Positions 19,285 through 34,964 are shown, counted from the first letter of the stretch. The stretch is 64,000 bases of DNA from Latrodectus hesperus (GCA_037975125.1 CM075857.1:88735199-88799198); one strand, 5' to 3'. Notes: a model not told the origin generated them from the letters alone. Program-made: numbers and translations.

Positions 19285-20391
19285 ATGCTGTCCATAGTTG
19301 AGAAAGCCCTCTTAGTTAAACTGTTTTATAAGAATTTGGAAAGTGCCATTGCGGCATTGCGAACATATCGCTACATGAAGTGTATGCGAGATAGCAAAGG
19401 ACCAATAACGTCTTCTGCATTGAACAAAATTGTGAAAAAATTTGGAGTTACAGGTTCTTTGGCATCACGTCAAAGAAGTGGACGTTCCTCAACTGCAGCT
19501 GCTGTTGCCACGACAGTGGGGCAGACGATGCAAGCCATGTCGGCGGTTGCTGCACATGGGGAGTGCAGTGCTCGAGAAGTTTCGAGGCAGACAGGAATGT
19601 CGTACGGAAGTGTCTGGAGAGCGCTGCGAGTAATTTTGCAACGGTATCCCTACAAGTTGCAACATAACTAAAAACTGAAACCTCCTGATTTCAACTCTCA
19701 CCGACATTTTGCGAATTTGGTCTTCAATAAGATGGAAGAGCAGCACGACTGGCTTCACACTGCGCTTTGGACAGATGAAGCACATTTCACACTCTCTGGC
19801 GCTGTTTACACCCACAATTGTCGAGTGTGGACTACAGAAAATCCACATGCATTTGTTGAGGTACCCTTGCAGCAGCCTAAAGTGACAGTCTGGTGTGGCT
19901 TCACTGCTGATTTCATAATTGGTCCATTTTTTTTTCGAGGAGGTCACACAGACAGGTTTCCGAACAGTTTCTGTCACGGCAAGCGATATCTAGCACTGTT
20001 ACAGAACAGCATTATTCCTAAACTGCAAGCGCGACAGGCACTCCAAACAGTCACCCTTATGCAAGATGGAGCACCACCTCATATTGCTCTGCCTGTGCAA
20101 CCCCTGCTGCGCTCAATATTTGGGGAGGATCGTATTATCAGTCGCTACTTTAATCACGCATGGCCTTCAAGATCTCCCGATCTCACACCCTGTGACTTTT
20201 GGCTGTGGGGCTTCTTGAAGTCAAAAGTGTACAGCGACCAACCAGCATCACTAGCGGCACTGAAAGATACCATCCGCCAAAATGTGTCTGCCATAACGCA
20301 AAAAATGCTACTAAATGTTGTGAATGGTGTGGCGACTCGTCTCACAACTTTACTTCTGAATGATGGACAGCACATTGAATATTTACTGTAG
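19285..20391 (+). pseudogene. Mariner-like transposase, interrupted by one stop codon
   Basis: From ATG 19285 to TAG 20391 there is one reading frame of 368 sense and nonsense codons, broken only by TAA at 19669-19671. The first 128 residues hold a helix-turn-helix DNA-binding region of the DUF4817-like type (MLSIVEKALLVKLFYKN..., then a second helical part containing SAREVSRQTGMSYGSVWRAL). After the stop come the catalytic motifs. The first Asp is in WTDEAHF (codon 19774-19776), the second in QDGAPPH (20065-20067), 96 residues later, and the third in SPDLTPCDFWLWG (20194-20196), 42 residues after the second. All three acids are aspartate. The spacing is longer than the 34 of classic mariner. 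The nonsense codon would separate the DNA-binding part from the catalytic part, so this copy is probably inactive. Confidence 0.88.
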
Positions 20392-20475
20392 TAAGTACTA
20401 ATTAACTGTAATTAATCTGACTTCATTAATCATTGTTTCATTTGTAAATCATCATTTGTTTCAATAAAACACTAT

Positions 20476-20765
<290 letters not shown>

Positions 20766-23361
20766 TACTATTTTTATAGTGTTAAATTGAAAATTCATTG
20801 AGCGTCTCAAAAATAATAAAATAGGAAAATAAAAAAAAAATACTTATAAGGTGGAAGAGAGTTGAAGGTCTTAATGTTTCAAATATGTTAGAATTTGAAA
20901 TATTTCAATAAATTGTTTATCCTTGAGTCAATACAATAAATAACATCGCTTTCAATTATATATACAACTTAGTTGAGTATAGACAATTAAACATTAAGGC
21001 TGAAATTAGTTATAATTTAAAGATAGGGATAATTAAAGGTACGCTTGGTGCTATTTGAAAGAGTGGTAATTTACAAATCTACAAAATATTTATTGTAGTT
21101 GAAAACTATTAGACTTTTGCTGAAAATGTTACTTTCACAATCTAAAAAGTGAGTACATTTAAGTTTAATTTAAAAGAAAACATGTCATTTCCAAGTAAAT
21201 TTATCATTATTAATAATAATATTGTCTTTATAATTTCGTAAATTACTCTTAGCACTTTATTTATTTTCAAAAATATTGTTCTCTGAATATCGATAATAAG
21301 TTTCAAAGAAAAATTTATAAAAGGAATTTCTTAAAATTAATAATATAATTAAATACTCAAAATAAATATTTATTCATTGATTTCATTAAGTTTTCTAAGA
21401 AATAGCAAAATTTTACAACAAAATAAATAATTAAATGTGAAGCCTTTTTTAAATGAAAGTGAATGAAATATTTTTAAAATTGATTTAATTTACTTCATTG
21501 CAAAAAAATATCGAAATTCCACGTCTCAAATTACTTTTCATTGAATAAAATGTCAACAATATTTAGTTTCTTTAAAATTGCAATCGTGCTTTTCAAAAGG
21601 AATATTTAATTTGATTGTATAAGCTTTATCAAAATTATTCTAGATGTAAAGATTTTCAAGCAATAATTGGATTTTTGTTTACATAATTAATTTATGTCAT
21701 TTTTCATCAAGGCATCAATTGAATTATTAACACTTTCTTCAATAGCTGCATATCCAATTTTCATTAAACCAATTTTTAAAACATATATAAAATCAAAAGC
21801 ATATTTTCATAATAATATTTCTTTTATGATTTCAGTTTAAAGTAGGTGATAAGTATTATCTTTAACAATCACTGAGAAATATTAGGAACTTATTTATTTC
21901 TGTTTTATTTCTTTTTGTTTTTTAAATAGAAAAATATATAACTTTCTCAATAAACATTTTATTTGTTTCCTAAAACACACAGTTTTATTGAATTAATTTA
22001 ATTAACTGATTCAAAAAAACTGTCTCGTAGAATAATAACTCTTCTAAGTTTATGAAATGATTTTCGAAAACCAAATAAATATTTCATTAAAGGATTACGA
22101 AATTATCTGAAACATTTTATCATAAATAATTTCTTCAGCAATTCATAAATTTTATTTGTATTGCTCTTTTGACTCAGTAATTTCGTCATTTTATGGTGCA
22201 AATACAGTTTTTATTCATTTTATTAAAAACATCTAGCTTATTTTTATTTTCTGTAATAAGTTTGATATAAAAGCTTTAATGGTATATTTTAAACAACTTT
22301 TTAACTACGGTGTATAAGCTGCACAAAAAAATCAGTGTGTGTAAATCATAGAAAACTGAACCTTGCATAGTTATATTATTTAGTTAGTAAGGCTCGCACG
22401 CGCATACTATTCAATATAAATATTTTATACAGTATATAAAATGTAAAAAATTGATATTTACATAATAAATTCCAAGAAGATGTTTTCGTAGAATATTTTC
22501 ACCAAATTTACAAAAATAACCGGTATGAAAATTATTATAAAGAACTGTATATCTCTGCTTTTTTATTTGCTTACACTCTTCAAAATCCAAATTTCTGTGT
22601 TTGAAACATAAATAAATTTAGTTCATGTTTCTAGTTATTGACGGGGACTGTACAAGCTTATAACATTTTTGATTGATATATCCATAAGGGTACGTAAGGC
22701 TTGTAAAATGATAAAAAGAGATGTGTCTGGTATGCGTTCGAAAAACAACAGAAAGATCCACGTGGGATTTGAAATCCTTATTATTTACGTATTAATAACA
22801 TACATAACTTTCTTCTAGCTTCTTTAAGAGCGGATGGAAGAAAGACAAAAGGAAAGATATTATTTTAGTGCTCTGATCATATCTCAACCAAATTTAAGAA
22901 CTCGTTTATTCTATACAATATATAAATTTAGAATAAACAACTACTAACATACCAAAAATGTTGATATCTCTTGTATGTTGTTAAAATGAAAAACTTCACA
23001 AGATCATTCCATTGGATTTGGGCAAAATTTGACATTAGTGTTTCTTATTCTCTCAAAAAAATGAATTATTCATATGCAAAAATTTTGATTTTTTAAGTAA
23101 ATGGGGAAATAAAAGCACATATACTCTACATATCCCATTGAATTTGGTAAAGAAGATTCAAAATTGCTTACTGGTAAATATTTTTATATATTTAAACATT
23201 TTTATAGGTTGCAACAAAGTTATGCACAAAATATTACAAACATGAATTGAATATTAAAGGATGTTGCCTCTAAAAACTGGAGGACTGGTAACTGAATACT
23301 CCTAGTTTACAGCTCAACAGTTCTGGAGTATGTTTTAATACTCAATGTGGATATTTATTAG

Positions 23362-23690
23362 GTTTGTGGAATGCACTAGAAATATGCTGAAACAACAGTT
23401 TTAAATAAAATCACTATTCACAGTCGAATTTGTACTAGTGTGGTATAGAATTATATTAACACAAATGAAATAAATCAAACACTATTTTCATTATCATTTT
23501 ACAAAGTTTTGTTTTTATTCTTTATTTTCATTTTTTTATTTTACTTAAGTTCGGAATGCACTAAAAACATGCTGAATTTACAGTTTTAAATAAAATAACC
23601 ATTTAAACTGTGAGTCTCAGTCACATTAGCACTAGTGTGGTAAATAATCATTTTAACTAACAAGAAAAATATGTATGAAACACTGTTAAA
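23362..23690 (+). repeat. Diverged tandem duplication, about 190-bp period
   Basis: A segment from about 23362 (GGAATGCACTAGAAATATGCTG, then ACAGTTTTAAATAAAAT and ACTAGTGTGGTA) recurs from about 23553 (GGAATGCACTAAAAACATGCTG, ACAGTTTTAAATAAAAT, ACTAGTGTGGTA). Substitutions and small indels separate the copies. It could be an old tandem duplication or two nearby copies of an unknown element. Confidence 0.65.
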
Positions 23691-23740
23691 GAATGCAAAA
23701 TGGACGAAAATACTATGTATTGGCAACAATAATTGGCTAC

Positions 23741-23799
23741 TAGCTTTGGCAACAATAATATACTGTACTAAGTACAGTATACTATTGTTGCCAAAGCTA
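23741..23799. repeat. 27-bp inverted repeat, 5-base loop
   Basis: Arms 23741-23767 and 23773-23799 pair with one mismatch around CTAAG. The outer part of the arm (TAGCTTTGGCAACAATA) is complex sequence. A direct partial copy of TTGGCAACAATAAT lies just upstream at about 23720, suggesting that local template switching produced the palindrome. Confidence 0.85.
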
Positions 23800-24419
23800 C
23801 TATTATACATGCCTTAACAACAGTTTTCCATTTTAATTTGCTCTGCATGTTTTAGTATAAAAGCGACATTAAAATAATTGTTTAAACAATTCACTTTAAT
23901 TTTAGCAATCATTGATAAAATCACAACTGTATTGATTTATTAAATCCTAATTCCTCACAGTAATTTTTTTTACATAATTTTTTCTTATTTAATTTTTTTT
24001 ATTTCATAATAATACATTTTTTGTGTAAATCACATAAACAAGAATTAGGAAAATAAAGGTTTAAATTTCTTATTATTCATAAAAGAATATATCCTAAATG
24101 TTCCAGAAATTAAATTTTCTTTAATACAATAACTCCATTTCGCTTACTTTATAAATTATGAGACTAAACTTAAAAAAATTAAAATTATCTTAAAACAAAT
24201 TATATCAATTTTGATATTATGATTTTGAAATTTTTCTTAAATTTTTCTGATTATTCTTTTCTTGCTGCTTACATTTTTTGAAAACGTGCACAAAGCCTTT
24301 GGAAAAAGAAAAACAAAAGTTATTTTTTAGTACCTAGCAAACAATTTTGGTAGATCATAAATAAAGAAACAGCGATTTAAGGTATATTTTTTATTTCTTT
24401 TTATATTTTTTTCCTTTCC

Positions 24420-25200
24420 CAGTACGAAACCTATTTCCATCAATGGCGAACAAATAGAGACATTTGACAAATTTATGACTCGGAATATATTCAAAATTCC
24501 CTCTGTGACTTAGACTCGCGTCGCGTAAATTTAATTATCGCTTCTTCCTTTCCTTTCGAATCCTTTCACATGCAGACTAGTGAAAGTCTTCAGACATGAA
24601 GATGAACATAAAAGAAAAGTATAAATTTCGCTTCGAACGGAAAGGATGGGCTTTAAGCTCGTCTCCCACATGCTGTCAGACTTCGATATATCGGAAAAGC
24701 AATCACCTTGATTAGCGGCGACTGAATTTGTCGAAATATTAAAACTCCTACACGTAACTTCCACGGAATTGAGATGGGGGGAAAGACATATATTTATGGG
24801 GGTAATAAAGAATGCCCCCCTTTTTCCCCAATGAGAGAGAAGATACAGAACTTATTTCCAAAGAGGACCGGCAGTTTAGGTAATTTGCGAAATTTAAATA
24901 TCGACATTTTCGTGGAAACCAGTCCTGATTTGCTGCACCCTTTCAGTATTCTCTCGCAATGGACTAGAATACGCGAGAACGAGATTCGCGCTCTCGATAT
25001 AATAAAAGGTTATCGTTTCGGATACTATCGATTTACTTGGAGTCGAGCGAATTATTGGTATGGGGCTTCGTCGCTTTTCTCTTCCTTTCCCAGCATGCTC
25101 CGCAAATAGGGGCGAAATGGAGCAGTAAAATGCTTTAGCACGGATAAAAGTGTAATGTATTGTCGAGGCTCAGTTTATAGTATCATGTTTCGAGCTTCAT
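24420..25200. other. GC-richer island B (possible conserved non-coding element or lost exon)
   Basis: About 780 bases with markedly more G+C and CpG than the flanks (for example GACTCGCGTCGCGT near 24510, TTCGCTTCGAACGG near 24627, GATTCGCGCTCTCGAT near 24982, TCGAGCGAATT near 25043). An open frame of 111 codons (24774-25109, plus) and one of 77 codons (24531-24764, minus) lie in it. Neither contains a domain or motif I recognise, and no splice-flanked exon structure is convincing. A regulatory element or 5' region of a distant gene is plausible; a small lineage-specific protein is possible but unsupported. Confidence 0.35.
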
Positions 25201-26429
25201 TGCTATCAGATTTTGCCTATAAATATTGATCAACATAAATGGGGTTAGTAAGGCTCCCTGAGAATTATTTTCAAAGATTATAGCGAATTTAGTCTCAACA
25301 GGCTTACCGATTTTATTTATGCTCTTCTAAAGAGCGTTAATTAAGGGTGGATTAAGCTAAGGTAAGATGTAAAAAACTTCTGTATTCTTTAGCGTCACTA
25401 TCATTGAGGCAATGGATTCGATATTGAAAACAATTACCATGGTGCGAGTATGAGTTAAGGCTTCTTTAGCAAACTAAACATAACCTTTCAAAATCTTGAA
25501 AAATTTACATAAAAAAGAAAATAATTATGTGTAAATTGTGAGAAAATCAATAGAATAAAAAAATTATATTAAGTATCTATAGAAACAGTTGCAAAGATTT
25601 ACGAAAATTCATTTATGTCTATAATGACTTGAATATAAATCTAAAGAAATCACTTACAAATATCCGTAATAGCAAATATAATACGTAATAGCAAAAATTA
25701 AAACGTAGAACGAAGGAAATCCTTTATGTCCATTTGAATAATAATGAAATATATAATATGGTATTAAAATAAATGCAGATTATTATCGAATTAATGGAAT
25801 TAATGTGAATAAAAATGGAATTTTGTCTCCTGTATTTTCAAATGTAAATATTGAAAGATAATTATGCTTTTCTAACAAGACGTTTTATATTCATGTGTAA
25901 GGCAACTTCAGTGAAGACACCAGTGATTTTTTCAAACATTTAAATTGTCAGACTTCACAGAGATTCAAAGAGATCATATCGTAAGAACCCATAAAGATAT
26001 GACTGAAAATACCAAGCGTTTTCCAGTTCTAAATTAATGATATTTTCAGTCATGATATCTCGTATCTAAAGCTAGGCAAAAAACATTTATTAACTCAAAA
26101 GTGAAAACACAAATAAAGTTGAACGATAAAGATTCATTAGTATTGGAGTAGATTATAATATCTACAAGGAATGCAACTGACATCAAAATAACCGTCACCC
26201 TCAGTCTGCTTTTGGATTCTCTGGTACTAATAAATACAATTAGGAGATGATTTCATAAGCAGAACATTTTTAGAAGACTAGCAAAAATAAAAACCAATAG
26301 TCACAGATATTACACAACTGTAATTTACACCATATTTTAAACTTAATTTAACTTTAATTTAAACCAATTAATTGATAACTGAAAGACATTTATATGATCA
26401 GAAGAATAAACTTTTACATTTTTCTAGAA
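25201..26429. other. A+T-rich DNA, no gene seen
   Basis: Nothing recognised. A weak inverted repeat (AGATATGACTGAAAATA near 25994, its complement near 26041-26060 with a 3-base gap) is the only structure noted. Confidence 0.5.
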
Positions 26430-27060
26430 AAGGATGAATACACTTTGAAAGGACTTTTGCACAAATATTTGATTGTGATTTTCTCCTTCCAGTTTTCAAG
26501 CATGGAGAAGGACTAAATCATGAAAAACATAAGGAGGTATGAGCGTGGAAGAGGATCGGATATTATGAGGAGGCATTTTCAAGGTTTTCTATTGTGCCGA
26601 TCGTAATCATAAAAGGTAGCACCTCTGAGAAAATGTAAGTGGATGTATTAGTTGACCAGGACTGTATGGTGATCCAAACTTTGTTTCAGGAACAAAAAGA
26701 AATTTTCTGGGATCATTTTCTTATTCATTTAACGGGATTATGAGGCTTTGTATTCACTATCCGGATAAAGCCCAACTGTCTCCACAACATATCTTCAGCT
26801 GTCCAGCAATGCTGGCCAAGCTTATTTAACATCAGCATAGAGAATCCTGTCAAGCTTCTTCTTTCAGATAAAACTATAGAGATCACCAGGGCTGTCTTCG
26901 ACAGCTTCGGGGACAATAGGGGTTTTTGCTCGTACTCCATGGACACGGCATTATCACTAACGGGATTTATTCATTCAAAAATTGATAACTTGAAGGAGCG
27001 ATGGAACATTTAGTGGGTCCGCACAGTCTCCCAAACACTCTATTTCTGAGCCCTGATGGT
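26430..27060 (+). pseudogene. Possible decayed Tc1-like transposase fragment
   Basis: The stretch is less A+T-rich. On the plus strand about 26530-26670, two frames together give a GRGSDIM and then a FSIVPIVIIKGSTSEKM...VDVLVDQ reading. This follows the order of the GGGSVMVWG...GVGPIV.I.GTM....Y.D.L region of Tc1 transposases. Stop codons and a frameshift interrupt it, and no catalytic DNAP or SPDLNPIE motif is visible downstream. A 73-codon minus-strand frame (26725-26946) is not recognisable. Confidence 0.3.
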
Positions 27061-28240
27061 TTACTTTAAAGTATTCAATATGAAATTAATATCTTTACTG
27101 GAATACATTCCTGAATTTATGCCAGTTTTCTCAGTATCTCAGTAAAGAATAATATAATATTCCTCATGAACTAATCAATACTTATTATTCAATTGACATG
27201 AAAATTCTACCTGTATTACGGATAAACTTAGCCTTACGCTATTCATTAAAATCTTCTTATTAAATCCAATGTCTTAAACATTTTGGCAGCCATATGCATA
27301 ATTCCTTATTTGGTAAATCTATTATCTTCAGATTGTACTATTATCTACAAAAACAAATATCTGTAATTGTGTTTTTATGGCCCAAATTATTTTGTTAATT
27401 GATGAGTATGACGGAAAAATAATGTAAAAATATAAAAATTAATGAGTGATTTTACGACAAACTGAATATGGTTAAGGCTAAAATTGTCGTTATTCAAGAT
27501 TACTTTAGGCATATTGCTAGAAATAAAAGGAAAGACAAGCTATGTGATGAATTAGAAAGCATACATGATAAGTAAATTCAGAGTGGATTTAAAATCTATA
27601 TATAAGGGCAAGTTTATTTCCATTTATTTTCAAATTTTTCAATTGCGTAATTTCTACTCATTTTTCAAAAAAATATTTACAAAATAGTTTTAATAAATAA
27701 TTTTTTCTGGGTAATAAAGCGTAAAAATCATAATTTGACCTTTAAATACCTTTACACAAAAAACTCAGAGCTAATAAAATGTTTTAAGAATCAATCATTT
27801 TCTATTTATTTTTATACTTGGTATCTTATGATAAAAATTTTGAGTTGATTTCATGTCGGGAACCTTGTAATAGATTTAAAACAAGGCCAACCACACCAAT
27901 ACGGCCTCAAAGAAAGGTCAATATTTCATTACCAATTTTTCTCAATACGAATTTTTTTTAAATTTATGATTATAATATTTTAAAAAATTTTTATTTGAAA
28001 AATTTAATAAACGATAAGAAACATTTCGCTAATATTTTCATTATTATATTGTTATTCTTATGCAATTTAAAAAATAAAATTTTCATTAATATCAATGAAA
28101 TGCCAACTATGGAATACTTGTTGCAAAGTAACAGCAAACAATTCTCTTTTGAATCTGAAATGACTATCACGAGTATGGTTAAAAAATTGTACTTTGATTT
28201 ATACTGATTTTTTTCGTTAATGCTTTTAAATGTGTGCAAA
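27061..28240. other. A+T-rich DNA, no gene seen
   Basis: No recognisable gene or element. The two overlapping frames at 27991-28239 are Lys/Asn/Ile/Leu-rich and look random. Confidence 0.55.
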
Positions 28241-28420
28241 TGCAGTAAGGAAAGTGAAAAAGCTTATACTCTAGAATTTACGATCGATAAAGAAGAATCA
28301 GGCTTACTTTGGCGACGTCGAACTCAATGCCCTGGCGCCAAGGGTTTTCGAGGTTTATAAATAATTGAAGAAAGAATTTCTTGTCAAGAGGTGACGTTAA
28401 CTAAACCATATTAAGGAAAC
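28241..28420. other. Short GC-richer patch
   Basis: About 100 bases around 28290-28370 with a GACGTC palindrome, a GGCGCC palindrome inside short inverted arms (TTTGGCG at about 28309, CGCCAAG at about 28335), and a TTTATAAATAA word 20 bases further. It could be a small promoter-like or conserved non-coding piece. No gene is attached to it. Confidence 0.25.
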
Positions 28421-30599
28421 GATATAAAAGGAGATGTTTAGGAAAGATTTTGTATAAGAAAAACATGATCATTTAGGCAATGTAGGTCATAGAAATAATA
28501 TATATGTCTACTTATAAACAAAAAATACATACAGTAACTTTTTTGATGGAAATACTAGTAACAATCTTTGAAAGAAATAATTTTTTTTATAAAAGGATTC
28601 AAATAAATAATTTTAAGGATTGCCATTTAGAGAAGTTACATTGTATCGAAATATATCACACGTACCGGATATTTTTATAACTAACAAATAAATTTAACAA
28701 GTTGTCATTATTTCGTTTACTTCAAAAGAATCAATTGCCGAAAGGCAATTTTTTTAATTTAATTTGGAAAATTTAAAAAATGTGAATATCTGCTTAAAAA
28801 AACTTCCCCATTTCTTAAACTTTAAAATTCGATGAACAATTTCTGAACCGTAATTTTTATTCACAATTTGATAAGTTATCCTTGATTTACATTTAATAAC
28901 AGAAAAATCAATCTAATTTCATTTACAATTAATATGAATTAAATTTTCGAGTTAAGCATGTTTAGTGAAGAAATGCCATTTTCGTAAATATTTTTCAGTT
29001 TTTCGTAAACGTTACATAGCGAAGTAAAAACCATTTCCCTTTTTAATATAATATTGAAGTTGCAAATGCAGAAAATGACATAAAATATGTCATAATTGTA
29101 TATCTTCGAAATGAGAAATAGTTTATAATAAATTAACCTTTTATAATCTGGGTTTCAGTGGAGTATGTTAATTCATAATGAGCTTAAAGTGATATTGCTA
29201 ATTTCTTGATAAAATGTTCTAAGTTTCATTGCGGATATCTTTGAACAATGAAAAATAAATGCTGTTTTCGCTTTCTGCATACATGTATTGCTCTGGTAGA
29301 GATCTTAAAATTCCACTGGATTTCTGAAGAATATGTTCCGTAACCTAAGATAATGCACTTTTTTGGAGGGTTGTAAATGGATATATCTTTATCATTTATA
29401 AAAAGAAAGAGATAATGGGTCTTTCAAAATCCTTTAAACACAAATATCACCAAATGGAGTAAACGTTGTGATGTTAAAATTAGTTTAGTATTAGAATCAT
29501 GATCACCATGTGAAATCATCGCAATTTTCAGAATCAAGAGACGTAATTCAATCTCAATCATTATAATAGGATTGAAATTATTTCCTTTTTTACTCTTTTT
29601 TCATTTTAAATTTAACAGGTTTGTTGCTAAAATGATTCATGACTTTGTTTTTAGTATGACTAGGATATATTTTCTGTCATAACATCTTTAGGAAAGCTAA
29701 TGTTTAAATGACTTTCAATAGTACTGAAATAGAAATATAAAGTCGTTAAGATATGAGCTATACGCAAAGATAACTGAAGCTGTATAAGACTCTTAGAGAA
29801 TATATGGGTTTTATTTCCAATACCTTAGGTGAGGTTCTTTCTTTCTGATTTTAAACTCTATGTAAATTGTACCATAAATTTATTTCAGCATTTGAATACA
29901 ATGAAATATATATTCGTATGCATAATTAGATATTTATATATCTTTTATTCTCTAATGTTCGTATTTCTCAGAGTTATACATTTAGTATTTCCTGCCCTAT
30001 ATTTCTAAGAAATCAACGAAACAGAATTCATTAAAAGTAACAGTGTGATACATTTTAGAGCTGTATAATTGTAAGGGTCATTTAAAGAAATCATTTGTTT
30101 AAGCATCTCAACAGTTCACTGTCATGCAATCTGGCATTTAAAAATTATCATACCAAACGTATTTTAAAATAGATTATTTCATAGAGAAAAGCATATAAGG
30201 GGTAAATAGTAATATAAAGGAAGAATATAATAAAAATTCCTTTTTAATACCTTAATTTGATTTTTAATTTATTTTACAAGCTTTAAAACATAAAATTGCG
30301 TAAATTGCATGCGTGTTACGTTTATTTTTAAATATATTTACTCACTTACATAAACTTATGCAAATTATATTTGATGACATATCTGTCAAATTTAAGGACT
30401 AATACTGATCCCATTGATTTCCCTTTTCAAGAATATTCTCAACTGATATGTTAAAAAAATATATCGTGTTGGAAACTTAAATAAAAGCAAATATAAATTA
30501 AAGCGTCAATTGTTAGTTTGATTAAAATGCTTAAATCATTGAACACGTTGTGAAATTAAAGAACATAATTGTCATGTGCATATGCATAAGCATACTTCC
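28421..30599. other. A+T-rich DNA, no gene seen
   Basis: No recognisable gene, RNA or mobile element. Confidence 0.55.
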
Positions 30600-30900
30600 C
30601 GGTCCATGCAGTTGAGCATTTCCATTTAAAGTGGAAGCATCTGGGTATGCGTTTTCATAATTTAGAAACAGAGACCGAGCCAAAAATTCCTCCAATACTA
30701 TATCTGCCACCCCAAAGATATTATTTTACTTTGAGGGCAGGTATTTATATATCCCATTATCTTTGACCACAAATTATTTAATATTTCTCAGTTGCCTTTA
30801 GTAAACATCAAGGCTCTTCAATTAAGTCGGGATTCAAACTCATTGCCTTCTGATAATGGGAATGATGCTTTAAGTAATCCAGGTCCCACATAATTATGGT
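30600..30900 (-). repeat. Possible tRNA-derived SINE
   Basis: Read on the minus strand, CCTGGATTACTTAAAGCATC (about 30863-30882) is followed about 35 bases later by GAGTTTGAATCCCGA (about 30828-30842). These lie at the spacing of the A and B boxes of a tRNA-type promoter, and AGCATC...AGAAGGC between them resembles a decayed anticodon arm. The body downstream on the minus strand is of higher complexity than the flanks and extends to about 30600. No other copy lies in the window. Confidence 0.4.
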
Positions 30901-30962
30901 GCTCGAACATTATAGCATAATCACCAGTTAAGGACTATGAACAAATGATAAACTGAGGGAAC

Positions 30963-31172
30963 TCTACTGATCCGATGACTATGTTTTATTTATAGAATAC
31001 AATATTGCTTCATAATATAGCATAATTCTTGAAGCTCTTAAAAATTCTATTGACTATGCACTATTGTACTGTATGTACTATGTATATTCTACTGATTCGA
31101 TGACTATGTTTTATTTATATAGTACAATATTGCTCCACAATATGTATATAATTCTTGAAGCTCTTAAGAAAT
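30963..31172 (+). repeat. Tandem duplication, about 84-bp unit, 125-bp offset
   Basis: The segment 30963-31046 (TCTACTGATCCGATGACTATG ... GAAGCTCTTAAAAATT) is repeated at 31088-31172 (TCTACTGATTCGATGACTATG ... GAAGCTCTTAAGAAATT) with few differences. About 41 unrelated bases lie between the copies. Confidence 0.85.
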
Positions 31173-32334
31173 TAAGACCAGTAAATTTTATTTATCTGAA
31201 AAATCCTCAATGATATTGCTCTCCTCAACGAAATTATGCAAGAACGATATATTCAAAATATCTTTTAAAAAGAATAATGAAAAAATTGAGGTAACACAAT
31301 TTCAACCTTGAATCAGATTACGATAAGTTTTAGTTTTAGTTGTAATTTTTATTTGTATCCACACTTTTGCACTGAAAAGTAAAAACTGAAATTAGCAATC
31401 TAATTTTTTTCTTCATTCGGGTAAAGGAATAAGAAGAGGAATTCATTCATTACTTTTAAGAGCTCCTAATAAAAGGATCTCAAAATTTTTGTCTCAATAG
31501 TGTTATTACTTGATACTTAATTCTTACACATATTCTTTCAAAAAATCTTAATTCCACGATTAAATATTAATGGAATATTTTTTAAAATCTTTTACTTGAA
31601 TTATAAAGTTTACTACATAAATTCTTTCAAAATAATGTGCACATTGAAATTTAATTATCTCAATTATTTTAAAACAATTTAAATGCTAAGCTCTAACTCA
31701 CTTGGGAGCTCCAAATTATGATTCCTCTTATGTTAACAAATTGTGTATGAACGATGTGTGCATAATTGCACACACATCACTCTCAAGAGCTATCAGTGCA
31801 CATGAAGCTAAACGAGACCCAATGATTTAGATTTTGTATATCAGTCCATGATTATTCAACTGAATTTCTAATATCAGTATAAATAGTTTAAATTTTATAT
31901 TATATTTATATTAATGGCAAATCATAAATTTTGATATACACAAAAGAAATATTTGAAAATTCAATTCTTTAAATCTTCAAAATGTTAATTTTTAAATATT
32001 TAATTTTTTTAAAACAATAGTTTAATTACTCTTTGAATTTAAATTGTTTGTATATAATTTAATTGGTAAGTGAATTTTCCAAATTTAAATTTTATTTAAT
32101 TATTAAGTTAAAAAAGAAATAATATCGTACACCTCTTTAATTGTGTTCGCTATTTCATTTTAACCACAAATTTAAGAAATAGAACAGTAGAATGTAATTT
32201 ACGATTAATTTTTATGATTAAAAATATACATAATCTGAAGTTTTTTTATGAAACTGAAACACAAGCTTAAGACTTGAAGTTGAAGTGTGATTAAATTACA
32301 ATTATTTCATCTTTTCAACCATCATATTTCACAC
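31173..32334. other. A+T-rich DNA, no gene seen
   Basis: No gene or element recognised. A short palindromic word GTGTGTGCATAATTGCACACACAT lies near 31755-31778. Confidence 0.5.
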
Positions 32335-34960
<2,626 letters not shown>

Positions 34961-34964
34961 ACCC

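Noticed and set aside
19489..20375. Minus-strand frames inside the mariner element
   Set aside because: They are antisense shadows of the transposase.
24774..25109. 111-codon frame as a protein-coding gene
   Set aside because: No domain or family resemblance, no visible splice or promoter context. It is kept only as part of the island description.
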